Positions 8,319 to 16,165 of a stretch of 64,000 nucleotides of DNA are shown here, in pieces. The position numbers and the translations under genes are program-made. Position 1 is the first letter of the stretch. Each line of letters opens with the position of its first letter. Below the pieces are notes generated by a model. The model had not been told where the DNA came from and did not search any database. It saw only the letters and a list, made by a program, of their open reading frames with translations. The stretch covers positions 1,116,001 through 1,180,000 of the forward strand of contig JADKBM010000011.1 of NCBI GenBank assembly GCA_016715115.1. Reading direction: 5' to 3'. The DNA comes from Acidobacteriota bacterium. Lineage in GTDB: Bacteria > Acidobacteriota > Blastocatellia > Pyrinomonadales > Pyrinomonadaceae.

Positions 8319-8597
8319 TTAGCGTAATCTGAAATTGCTCTGTGTCCACTTCGAAAGAACCGGGCAACCGCCTCGGGGATGCTTTGTTGGGTTAATTCCG
8401 GTGACCGTTCCAATGGCACCACTGAAAGCGGTAAATGGATTGCCACCGAGGGCGCCAAAAACTGCGACGGCCATGCCAGCAACAACTGTTTTGTTGTATT
8501 GGCTATTTCGATTGAACAACAATTCCGCCTGGACCGTGGTCCCAAATGCGTAATCCGCGGATCGCATCGGCGTGATGCCGATTAACCGGGACCTCAT
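8319..8597 (-). pseudogene. Rhs tip remnant with glycine-rich hydrophobic segment
   Basis: A 92-codon frame with MRSADYAFGTTVQAE, then a hydrophobic glycine/alanine segment (VVAGMAVAVFGALGGNP and FSGAIGTVTGI), then a basic C-terminus. The pattern resembles the glycine-zipper tip at 22000-22200 and suggests a membrane-active toxin end. No Rhs core or start is attached. It is followed by a small membrane protein with its own ribosome-binding site. It shares a DNA word with the remnant at 7300. Confidence 0.45.
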
Positions 8598-8605
8598 TTC
8601 GCCGA

Positions 8606-8935
8606 TTATTCATTGATCGATGGCTCCGTCCGATCTCGTTTCATTTTGAGACCAAGAACCAATAAACCGGCAATCATCCCGTAGTACAACAATGGATAGG
8701 TTAGGTTGCCGTAAAACTTTACGAAAAGGTCATCGAGAATTCCGGTCGATCGTTCGTCTGCAAAACCTAGCAATTTGCTGTAGGCAACCGAAAAAGCGAC
8801 TGCCAAGACAGCACTGATTACGAATATCCAGATTTGGAGCCGCTCCTTTTCAACTGATCTCATCAGAATCGCGGCCACAAAGGGACCGATTGGAAAGAGC
8901 AACAGGAGAACTCCACCAATACCGATCGTTATCAT
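8606..8935 (-). CDS. Four-TM small membrane protein, candidate immunity protein
   Basis: A 109-aa protein starting at the ATG at 8935. An AAGGAGG site lies about ten nucleotides upstream. It has hydrophobic segments IGIGGVLLLLFPIGPFVAAIL, IWIFVISAVLAVAFSVAY and YPLLYYGMIAGLLVLGL, then a charged tail. It follows immediately after a remnant made of Rhs core plus a basic tip end (8973-9165), the same order as in the intact cassettes. No known family is recognised. Confidence 0.6.
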   Translation of the reverse strand: MITIGIGGVLLLLFPIGPFVAAILMRSVEKERLQIWIFVISAVLAVAFSVAYSKLLGFADERSTGILDDLFVKFYGNLTYPLLYYGMIAGLLVLGLKMKRDRTEPSINE

Positions 8936-8972
8936 TTTTGCAGTACCTCCTTCGTTGAATCCCACGACGCTT

Positions 8973-9165
8973 CTATCTTTTCAGTTTGGAACCGAAATCC
9001 TTCACTCTCTTGATTACCACGTCAAACTTAGGAAGCAACCTCCGACGCCCGGACAGAGCGTCCGTTGGCATCGTACCCGTAGCCGAGATTGCGGAACTTG
9101 CCGTCCGCGACGACTTGCCCGGCATCATTATAAGTCGTTCCGGAGGCGGTTGTGAAGCGATTGTT
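8973..9165 (-). pseudogene. Rhs core fragment plus tip tail
   Basis: From 9165 the minus strand reads NRFTTASGTTYNDAGQVV and continues with DGKFRNLGYGYDANGR, the YD-repeat core seen in the four larger copies. It then hits a stop after RASEVAS. In another frame the last 18 residues (FDVVIKRVKDFGSKLKR) run to a stop at 8973. The region therefore keeps ~130 bp of core joined to a broken toxin end. Confidence 0.7.
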
Positions 9166-9235
9166 CGTTCAGGGATGTGACGTGGATCATCGCCATGCTT
9201 GGACTCCGATTCTCCGTCATTCCGACCAGGAACGA

Positions 9236-9508
9236 GTCGCGGCAGCGACGGCAGATGTTAGCCGTGCGGCGTAAGCCCACGGTGATGATCGCAATGGATT
9301 GCCGAGCCGCGGCAGCGGCGCCAGAATCGATCGCGAAGTGTTTGAATGATTCCCCGAAGCCAATTGTCTGCGATTGGCTGCCGCGTTAACGAATCTGAAC
9401 ATCGCTCTACCGTTGGAAAGTTCTGTCGCCGCTCTGCGGCTCAGGGATATGTTGCCGGCTCACCGTGGGCTCACGCCCACGGCTAACATCTGCCGTCGCT
9501 CCCGCGAC
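9236..9508. repeat. Composite palindrome with ~49-bp imperfect terminal inverted repeats
   Basis: The arm at 9236-9285 (starting gtcgcggcagcgacggcaga) is almost the reverse complement of the arm at 9460-9508. Each arm also contains its own small hairpin (gccgtg...cacgg). The interior holds further pairings (gccaat/attggc, gccgcggcagcggcg/cgccgctctgcggc), so the 273 bp can fold into one long stem. It carries no gene. It separates two Rhs core fragments, which suggests an insertion or rearrangement site. Confidence 0.7.
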
Positions 9509-9539
9509 ATAGGACTCAAGATTCGAAGACCTCTCGCGA

Positions 9540-9842
9540 GCAACGCGACGAATGCGAAGATCCCGATCGTTTCGCCGAACGCCTGATGATCGGTTCGGAC
9601 CATAACTGCCGACTTCGTTTCTTGTCGCCGTGGGCACCTTTCCGGGCGCGGGCCGACCCCATCTGCAGACGGCCGTTGTAGACGAAGTTCTGAACCGTCG
9701 TGTTTCCGTATGTCAGTTGCGCCGGAAGCGTGTTTGAGCCGAACCCGACCGAAGCGACGAAAGTCCGCTGCGCGTCCGCCACGGTCGAAAGCCGTCCCTT
9801 CGAATCATAACCGGTCGTGACGACGCGGCCCGACGGATATTC
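9540..9842 (-). pseudogene. Rearranged Rhs core fragments
   Basis: Minus-strand reading from 9842 gives YPSGRVVTTGYDSKGR, VADAQRTF, TLPAQLTYGNTTVQN and NGRLQM, all core motifs. After about 9650 it becomes foreign sequence, and then a short piece reads RTDHQAFGE near 9560-9600. In larger Rhs copies these blocks are hundreds of base pairs apart, so an internal deletion has joined them. The 5' edge at 9842 is fused to the S78 protease gene. Confidence 0.7.
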
Positions 9843-11065
9843 TTCGGCAGCCAGCGGTTCGCCGTTTGATCGGCCTCGGGTATCTGCGGCGCACCGGCCG
9901 CGGAATCCTCCGGCAGAATATCGATCGATTTGGCGAGTTCGATGATCCGCTCGCCGGCCGCGCGGAGATGTTTCCGCGCGTCGCCGTCGGGCGCGCTTTC
10001 GATCGCGCCTGCGACGGCTTTTAGAGACTTTTCGAGTTCGAGGGCGTAGCTCATCGCTTCGTCGTCGGTTTCGATTTCCAGTTCCGCGTTTGCGATATCG
10101 TTCCAGAACATGAACGAGGTGATCGCGGCCGACTTGAACTCGTCGAGCGCCTCGGCCCAGAGGGCGAGGATTTCCGTGAAATCGGTCTGCCCGAGCGCCT
10201 GAAGGTTCCAGACCTGATAGCTGAGCTGCCACCGGACTTCCCACAGAATGTCGTACAATTCCCAGAGCGTCGGTTCCTGGGCAAGGATGTCGTTGAACAT
10301 TCCCTTGACGACGACCGGTTCGAGCGTCACCGCTTCGCCATTCGCGATCGCGTCGCGGATCGCACGACCCTTTTCCATTGCGGCGACGGTCAGCGGGAAC
10401 GCGACCGACAACTGACGCGGCGCGGCGCCGGCGTTTTCTTTCGACATAACTTCTTCCTCTTCTGTGTTGGATTCAGGGACCGCGCGGGATGCGCGTTTTT
10501 CGGCAAGCCGCAGCGCTTTCTGCGCGGCGGTTACCCAGGACTGGCGGTTGCACGGAACGCCGACGATCGAAGTCTCGATGTACTCGACCTCTTCGATGAT
10601 GATGCCCTTGTTGCGTTTGGGATTCGGCGACTTGTCGCGGACAAGGACGGTGACCGACGCCCCGAGCTTCGTGCCCGACCCGATCATCTGCCAGGTCTTG
10701 ACCGCCCGCTCGTTGTCGGTCTGAACCTCGACGAGGTATTCAAGACAATAGACGTCGCCCGAACCTCCGCCGACGAGATCGGCGGTCTTCTTCTCTACCG
10801 TCGCTTCGGCCACGGTTCCGAAGACATCCTCCGGCACGTTGGTCGAGTGGTTCATGAACATCACCGTCCCGACCGCCGATGATTTCATCTGCTCAAGAGC
10901 CTTCTGCGACATGACGTCGCCGACAAGATCCTCGGCATTCGAAGACGCCGTCAGCCGGCAATACTTCCGACCATCCCTTTCGAAGGCCTTCAATACAGAG
11001 TCCGAAAGAAACTTGAATTTGATCTCGGATTCGTCGGTTTTGTGATCTTTATGCAAAATGCTCAT
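9713..11065 (-). CDS. HK97-type prohead protease (S78-like), C-terminus fused into an Rhs fragment
   Basis: A phage capsid-maturation protease relative. Residues 1-180 fit the S78 fold. VGTVMFMNHSTNVPEDVFG carries the catalytic His (H73), TKLGASVTVLV carries the likely nucleophile Ser (S137), and EEVEYIETSIVGVPCNRQ matches the family's closing strand. Residues of about 200-400 are acidic, helical and unrecognised. The true C-terminus is lost: beyond about 9842 the frame runs out of frame into Rhs core DNA, giving a spurious tail. No capsid, portal or terminase gene is present. The start codon lies inside a perfect 12-bp hairpin. A second, broken copy lies at 6260-7157. Confidence 0.7.
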   Translation of the reverse strand: MSILHKDHKTDESEIKFKFLSDSVLKAFERDGRKYCRLTASSNAEDLVGDVMSQKALEQMKSSAVGTVMFMNHSTNVPEDVFGTVAEATVEKKTADLVGGGSGDVYCLEYLVEVQTDNERAVKTWQMIGSGTKLGASVTVLVRDKSPNPKRNKGIIIEEVEYIETSIVGVPCNRQSWVTAAQKALRLAEKRASRAVPESNTEEEEVMSKENAGAAPRQLSVAFPLTVAAMEKGRAIRDAIANGEAVTLEPVVVKGMFNDILAQEPTLWELYDILWEVRWQLSYQVWNLQALGQTDFTEILALWAEALDEFKSAAITSFMFWNDIANAELEIETDDEAMSYALELEKSLKAVAGAIESAPDGDARKHLRAAGERIIELAKSIDILPEDSAAGAPQIPEADQTANRWLPKNIRRAASSRPVMIRRDGFRPWRTRSGLSSLRSGSAQTRFRRN

Positions 11066-11088
11066 CGGATTTCGACTCCGATGAGCAT
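11058..11088. promoter_or_regulatory. Start-codon hairpin of the S78 gene, also present at 7150-7180
   Basis: atgctcatcgga (11058-11069) pairs perfectly with tccgatgagcat (11077-11088) across a 7-nt loop. The start codon of the protease gene lies in the stem, so translation could be hindered. The same hairpin occurs at the broken copy. The similarity between the two loci ends at the outer edge of this hairpin, which makes it a possible boundary of the duplicated unit. Confidence 0.55.
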
Positions 11089-11264
11089 TCTAGAATTGCT
11101 TACGCACTAATTGTTTTGGTTACGGCGAACGCCGATCCTGCTCAAGAAACTCGCCAAGGCGAGGCAGGTGCTCAGAAGGCCACGTCGATCAACATCCCAA
11201 CATTTTCGCGACCCGTATTCGCAACGCGATCTTGTCGAACGAGTCTCTTGCTTTTGATCTGATG

Positions 11265-11504
11265 TCACCTCGCTTTCGACGCGCCCCAAAAAAGCAGGGA
11301 TAAAAACAAAAGGACTGAGCCTCGTCCAAAATACGACCAAGGATCTGTCGTTTGCATCAAAATCAGCGCAGCGAACTGCACTATTGAGCCAACAAGTGCC
11401 CCAACTGAGCACATCCGAAGCAATTTCTTTCCAAAACTAGCTCCGCTCGTTGTTGATTGCGGTTTGATTTCACCTGTCACCGGTTTCCGTTTCTCTCTCT
11501 CCAT
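11265..11504 (-). CDS. Small membrane protein, possible orphan immunity protein
   Basis: A 79-aa protein with a charged N-terminus (MEREKRKPVTGEIKPQ) and two hydrophobic segments (SVGALVGSIVQFAALILM and GSVLLFLSLLFWGA). It has the same orientation as the surrounding Rhs cassettes and lies 105 bp after the preceding exported protein gene. No toxin tip is recognisable just upstream. The ribosome-binding site is weak. The function is unknown. Confidence 0.45.
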   Translation of the reverse strand: MEREKRKPVTGEIKPQSTTSGASFGKKLLRMCSVGALVGSIVQFAALILMQTTDPWSYFGRGSVLLFLSLLFWGASKAR

Positions 11505-11608
11505 CGTCCGTAAGCGGGACCCTCACACCATTTCGTGGCACGCTGTCCAAAGCGAATCGCGGCAGAGAGGTTGGCCGAATCGAGCTTCCTTCACGCCATT
11601 ACGTTCGG

Positions 11609-12187
11609 TTATTTGACTTCCTCCCCAAAATCGATGCCTCTGAGTTCCTTCTCGAGATTAACCAAGACATCGAAGCGCGTGGAAATGAGCGTAATCACAT
11701 ACTCGCCCTTTCGTATCAAAACAAAATTGTCCCTTACATTCGAACGATATGCCAGAACTTTGTCCCAAGCTCGACCTGATTTCAACCGCACCCGCGTGAA
11801 TTTCGGCGTGTCGCCCAAGTTGTTGAAGGCGAGAAAGTAATTCGAGTCGCTCTTGAATTCGCGTCGACTAATTTTGGTGCTGGAGTATCGCTCGATCGAA
11901 ACCAAAAGGCGGTCGTTGACTGTCAGATCAAAATGAAACCGACAATCGCTTGAGTACTTATCGCTCCGGTTCACTTTGATTTTGCCGAATTGTTGCTTTA
12001 CCGAACTTTCGATCGCCTCGCACAGTTCTTTTGGGATTGTCTGGGAAGCAGCTGCGTTCCAGGCTGAAAATATCAAGCTGGTTAGTAGCAAGATCCGTCG
12101 AAAATCAATCTTGACGCAGCGCAAAACAGTCCGATTGCAAAGGGAAGGATTTGGGTCAGCCAGTTTCACTTTTTCTCGGTAAAGCAT
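11609..12187 (-). CDS. Exported protein, candidate periplasmic immunity to the metallopeptidase tip
   Basis: A 192-aa protein whose ATG at 12187 is preceded by a strong AAGGAGG site, so the 22-nt overlap with the preceding metallopeptidase tip is probably real and translationally coupled. Residues of about 30-50 form a signal-peptide-like core (FRRILLLTSLIFSAWNAAAS) after a long basic leader. The mature part is Lys/Ser-rich (SVKQQFGKIKV, FHFDLTVNDRLLVSIERY) and resembles no family known to me. An exported product fits protection against a toxin that acts outside the cytoplasm. This is inferred from context. Confidence 0.6.
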   Translation of the reverse strand: MLYREKVKLADPNPSLCNRTVLRCVKIDFRRILLLTSLIFSAWNAAASQTIPKELCEAIESSVKQQFGKIKVNRSDKYSSDCRFHFDLTVNDRLLVSIERYSSTKISRREFKSDSNYFLAFNNLGDTPKFTRVRLKSGRAWDKVLAYRSNVRDNFVLIRKGEYVITLISTRFDVLVNLEKELRGIDFGEEVK

Positions 12188-12440
12188 TTCTTGATTACCT
12201 CCTTTTGGTTCTCCAGGCTATCGGACCCATCAACATTGCCAAATATGTCCTCGGAAACGTCCGGCTTGAACGTTCCTATCGCGTGAAGAAACTCGTGGAT
12301 GACGGTTGCGAGGGCATAATCGTACTTCGAGCCAGCCCCACTATCTTTAAACGCCTTGTTGACTGCTTTCTCGACCTTTTCCCGATACGCCTTCTGGTTC
12401 CTTGAGTTTCCCGCGGGGCAAAGCTCAATGACGAGGGTTC
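12166..12440 (-). pseudogene. Headless metallopeptidase tip (HEFLHAIG)
   Basis: A ~90-codon frame, opened by an upstream in-frame stop and lacking any ATG, GTG or Rhs core. It reads IELCPAGNSRNQKAYREK and VNKAFKDSGAGSKYDYA, then VIHEFLHAIGTFKPD. The HEFLH motif (12283-12297) is a zinc-metallopeptidase HExxH site. It ends with KKCFTEKK at 12166, overlapping the next gene. It looks like the 3' end of an Rhs-type tip that lost its core. The downstream exported protein may be its immunity partner. Confidence 0.55.
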
Positions 12441-12446
12441 ATTTCG

Positions 12447-13280
12447 TCAGCAAGAACGTCCGATTTTCAAAAATTCGCTCTTAAAACCCACGTAACCCGA
12501 ATAGTAGTTGTCAATTTTCGTTAGTTCTTGAATAGACCAGTCGAAAAAGAGTGAACGGGTCTCCAAATCGCTGGACCTATTTAAGTCCAACCAGATGTTA
12601 CTGGCACATATTTGGTCCAACAACGAATCAAACGCGAAATAATTATCAAAACCGGTGCGCAAATCAAATTGATTTTCGTCTCCAATAAAACGCAGGAGAT
12701 CGACCAGCCTATTATTCCCGCTTTCATTTTGCGCCACTAGCCTTGTATGTATGGGTTTAAGTACTCGTTGAAGTTCTTCCAACTTCGATTCCTTCTCTTG
12801 GTTTCTTCGAGCAATTGATCCGAGCAACACATCAGTAACCTCAGACCCAATGGCATTGCAAGGTGTAATTCGCAAATCAGCGACACGTTCGAACAGCGTT
12901 TGCCAAGAATTCCAGGTTCTTGCGATCTTTTTGGTGAAATGGAGTTCTCCAAGGTCAAGGAGGCAACGAGCAGCCGAATCACCGTAAGCAACCTGAATCT
13001 CACCAAAACTTACATATAGCCTGCCAACATCAATCATGCGTCTTGCTTCGAGATATGAGTCAACGGCGCTTTGGGATTTGAGAATTCCATCAACGGGAAG
13101 CATTCCACCGGGCCCGTTAATAAAGCTCCTGCAAATCTGATGGATTCGCGCTGGATCCTCCGACAAACAAGAAGGCAATTCAAAAATGCTCCAAATCGGA
13201 ACGAACTCATCGTACGCGAAAATCCAAAAATACCGGATCCAGGAAGTGGTCTCTGTTCGTGAGGCAAGTGAAATCTCCAT
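12447..13280 (-). CDS. Hypothetical protein, AT-rich, candidate immunity protein
   Basis: A 277-aa soluble protein that starts at the ATG at 13280 with a GAGG site six nucleotides upstream. It is rich in aromatic and acidic residues (WIRYFWIFAYDEFVPIWS, WLDLNRSSDLETRSLFFDWS) and has no membrane segment. No known family is recognised. Its base composition is visibly more AT-rich than the housekeeping genes, in line with the other tip-specific genes around it. It sits between the propeller gene and the metallopeptidase tip, on the same strand. If it is an immunity gene, its toxin partner has been lost. Confidence 0.55.
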   Translation of the reverse strand: MEISLASRTETTSWIRYFWIFAYDEFVPIWSIFELPSCLSEDPARIHQICRSFINGPGGMLPVDGILKSQSAVDSYLEARRMIDVGRLYVSFGEIQVAYGDSAARCLLDLGELHFTKKIARTWNSWQTLFERVADLRITPCNAIGSEVTDVLLGSIARRNQEKESKLEELQRVLKPIHTRLVAQNESGNNRLVDLLRFIGDENQFDLRTGFDNYFAFDSLLDQICASNIWLDLNRSSDLETRSLFFDWSIQELTKIDNYYSGYVGFKSEFLKIGRSC

Positions 13281-13370
13281 AACGAACCTCAACTAGGGAA
13301 ATGGAAAAGCGTTTCTCAGTAGAAATACAATCGTTCTGATCGCCCGCTCCAAGAGGCAACGATCGTCAAA

Positions 13371-14468
13371 CTACTGATTCCGTTCTAGAACCGAACGAAT
13401 CCTGACGGCGTACTCAACAACCGAAAGCCGTACATCATCGCTTGGCACCGGTTTGGAGATTGCATTCAAGAGTGATTGCTGCAATATCTCCGCGCCGAAC
13501 TTCTTCCACGAACGGCCACCATTTCGCGTTTCGAAATAAAGCGGATCATTCTCATCGGAAAAGAAGAATATCCAACCGTTATCGGGACTGACGAAATCGA
13601 ACGCCGCGATTTCTCGCGCTGCGCTGGGGATTTGAATCGGGTGCCATTTTCGTCCGCCGTCGTCCGTTCGGAAGATTCGGTTTTCGAGGCGTGTTGAGAA
13701 CCAGCCGTGCCGATCATCGATGAACTTAAGTTGTGTAACTTGAGCCAAGTCTGACGACCGTCTGCTGGCCCAGATTGAATTCCAACTGCAACCGCCATCG
13801 TTCGTCCTAAACAACGAGTAACGCCGGCTTCGATCCTCAGTCTGGGATTCGGTCATCACCCATCCTTCGTCCGCGGTAACGAACGCTGCCGAAATCAGGT
13901 ACATATCGGGAATTTTCGTGCCGCAAGATCTCCAAGTTATCCCGCCGTCACGGGATACAAGATTCTCCAATTCCGGTCCGCGATTCAACCATCCGATTTC
14001 TGGACTCGGAAAAACTATCGAATTGATGGCCCCAAGATCTGTTTTGCGCCAAGTAGAACCACCGTCGAACGTCTCCCAAGTATATAGTCCCGAGAGCCAA
14101 CCATGGATGCGGTCAACAAAAAACAATCGGGCAGCGTAGTCTCTGCCGTGCCTCGATAGTTCGTCATCCGAACCAAGAAACGATATCTGCTCCCAGTGCT
14201 TCCCCGAATCCGAGGTTCGTACCAACGATTTGCCTTCCGAATCGAAAGCAACAAAGAAGTCAGCATCTACGGCGAACGGGCGAATTAGTCTGCGAGCACC
14301 CTTCACTTCGTTCCCGGCCCGGTTTGTCTCCAAGAGGAGGCGGCCATTATCCGCCAGGTTCTGATGCGGCCCGAGCTGTTTTCTAATCCCGAAGACTAAT
14401 GCCCCTGACAGAAGCGCGAACAGAAGCAAAAAAGTCAGGTGCGTGAACTTCATCGATGGAAAAATCAT
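13371..14468 (-). CDS. Membrane-anchored BNR/Ycf48-like beta-propeller, candidate immunity partner of the SleB-like tip
   Basis: A 365-aa protein with an N-terminal signal/anchor (FTHLTFLLLFALLSGALVFGI) and a propeller of repeats such as VRTSDSGKHWEQISFLG, WETFDGGSTWRKTD, FRTNDGGCSWNSIW and FRTDDGGRKWHPIQ. These resemble the Asp-box repeats of Ycf48/sortilin-type proteins. The start at 14468 is fixed by AAGGAGG, which shares bases with the stop codon of the preceding Rhs tip (TAAGGAGG). The two genes are therefore translationally coupled. The predicted location outside the cytoplasmic membrane suits protection against a wall hydrolase. A propeller in this role would be unusual. Confidence 0.7.
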   Translation of the reverse strand: MIFPSMKFTHLTFLLLFALLSGALVFGIRKQLGPHQNLADNGRLLLETNRAGNEVKGARRLIRPFAVDADFFVAFDSEGKSLVRTSDSGKHWEQISFLGSDDELSRHGRDYAARLFFVDRIHGWLSGLYTWETFDGGSTWRKTDLGAINSIVFPSPEIGWLNRGPELENLVSRDGGITWRSCGTKIPDMYLISAAFVTADEGWVMTESQTEDRSRRYSLFRTNDGGCSWNSIWASRRSSDLAQVTQLKFIDDRHGWFSTRLENRIFRTDDGGRKWHPIQIPSAAREIAAFDFVSPDNGWIFFFSDENDPLYFETRNGGRSWKKFGAEILQQSLLNAISKPVPSDDVRLSVVEYAVRIRSVLERNQ

Positions 14469-14480
14469 TTCGACACCTCC

Positions 14481-15600
14481 TTACCAGAATCTGCTGCCGC
14501 CAATCACCGTGCCTCGCCCGCTCGTGCCCCCACGATTGAACCGAAACCCAAACTGAGGGCCACTATTCACCAACCGCCGGATCGCTTGAACCGCCGCAAT
14601 CAGGTTGTCGCACTCACCGGGAACGAAGTTGAACAATTTCCGTTTGTCCTTGGTCAAGACTTCCTGCAGGCCACCGACAGAGAGGTTCTGATAATTTCCC
14701 GGTGCAGAACTCGCGAACTTGGCGGTCTTCCCTGGAGTGGTGACCGATTCGAACTGATTTGGCGCATTTGCAACGGCAAAGAACGTATTGTTTGGAGCCG
14801 ATGGATAACCTGCCTCCCCCAATCTCAAATACAAAACGCTCGCCATCGCATCGTATTCATCGGTTGATTGGGGTCGAATTGTCATCGCCGCTCCCGCAGG
14901 GCCGTTCGTGGGAATCCAAATTGACGATGCCTCAGCAAAAACCACTCTGGCCGCATAGTTCAGATCTTCGCCCGTGATCTCAAGATTTCTCACTTTCCAA
15001 ATGAAATCATCGGCAAAGAAATCAGGATCACATTTGTCGCCGAAAGACCCGCCGCCCCCTTCCCCAATGTAGCCGCCATTGCGAACTGGAGAAACTCCAA
15101 AGAATATCCACCACCAACTTGCGAAAGTAGAAGCCCAAGTGTGGACTTCCATCCTGAAAATCGGAACTTCGTCGTCAAGCCCACTCGGATCAACAAAGTT
15201 CGTCGGCTGGCTTTCGACGTACGAATAACGGTTCCAGCTTTGCGGATTGCCGACCGAGGCCGAGCCGTTGTACGGGTCGGGCGATGTCCAGCGCCCGGCG
15301 CGGTTTTCGTTTTTGCGGAACCACGTGTGGTTGAGCTCTGTCGAGTCCTTTTCGGTCAGGCCGTAGCCTTGCCGGTTCGAGGTCGGGGCGCCGAAGCCCT
15401 GAGCCGTCGTTCTCAGGCCAATTCCCGAGGCGATCGGTTCGCCGAACGCCTGATGGTCGGTTCTCGATTTGACGAAACCGCCGGCATTGACTCCCGCACG
15501 GACCGATCCCTGCCAGTCCTGCAAATGGTATTTGACGCCGCCCTCGTCCTGCGGTGAATCCCGCCGTATTCGGCGGCGAGCTTCGCGAAAGCAAAATTCG
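14481..15600 (-). pseudogene. Rhs 3' cassette with SleB-like cell-wall-hydrolase tip
   Basis: Core from LQDWQGSVRAG through DHQAFGE, GYGLTEKD, NHTWFRKNENRAGRWTSPDP and SWNRYSY to the boundary VDPSGL. The ~230-residue tip contains LNYAARVVFAEASS, MASVLYLRLGEAG and NNTFFAVANAPNQFESV. This is the order of motifs in SleB/CwlJ-type (Hydrolase_2) wall hydrolases, with the catalytic Glu in FAEA. Upstream, core sequence continues to about 15600 but in another frame (LAAEYGG, then a 1-nt indel), and there is no start. It is therefore a silent cassette. The open part is 14481-15524. Its stop codon overlaps the ribosome-binding site of the next gene. Confidence 0.75.
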
Positions 15601-15629
15601 TTGAGAGAAAATCACGCCGATATCTCCAT

Positions 15630-16121
15630 TTACAGGCGACCGGATAAATCCAAATCGCGACAAAACTCATCCATTCCATCGACAAGAATTTGAATTGTCA
15701 TGAACGCGATGATGTGAGGCAGACTCGGATCCCCATTGGGTGCGGTACAATCCTCAAACAGCGGGTTTAAGTAACACTGTTTTGATACAATCTTCACGAT
15801 CCGAATCCGTTGATATCGCGTTTCGGCGACAGAGAAGTCAAGTTTTTCGAATTCGCGGCACAAAGCATCGCGAATCTGTCGATTCGCCAAGGCGGTCGAT
15901 GCTTTTGACCGGAACTCAACGATGTCAGGCTTGTCCAAAAGGCGTCCGGTTGCAGTTTCAAGCACCGTCTCAAAAAGGCAAACCATTAGCTTTGAAACGA
16001 ACGAATCGCGTTGAGGTTCATTGTCATTGAACTTAAATTTGATTATCCGCTCCCAAGACAAGAACGCCTGAATTGCGTTTTGTTCAAACTCATTGTATTC
16101 GTCATCCGCACGATTCGCCAT
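15630..16121 (-). CDS. Hypothetical soluble protein, candidate immunity protein
   Basis: A 163-aa protein starting at the ATG at 16121 (MANRADDEYNEFEQNAIQAF), 45 nt after the stop of the preceding Rhs tip. It is mostly helical and charged, with no signal peptide or membrane segment (FLSWERIIKFKFNDNEPQ, DALCREFEKLDFSVAETRYQ). A longer frame to 16226 overlaps the tip and lacks a better start. The next Rhs core fragment begins only ~30 bp after its stop, the repeating layout of this island. No family is recognised. Confidence 0.55.
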   Translation of the reverse strand: MANRADDEYNEFEQNAIQAFLSWERIIKFKFNDNEPQRDSFVSKLMVCLFETVLETATGRLLDKPDIVEFRSKASTALANRQIRDALCREFEKLDFSVAETRYQRIRIVKIVSKQCYLNPLFEDCTAPNGDPSLPHIIAFMTIQILVDGMDEFCRDLDLSGRL

Positions 16122-16165
16122 AGTCGTCAAGTGTATTTCCAATTCTCGAAGCAATGAAATCGATG

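Noticed and set aside
12151..12405. Plus-strand frame of 84 codons
   Set aside because: Antisense to the HEFLH tip, which has the recognisable motif and lies on the coding strand of the island.
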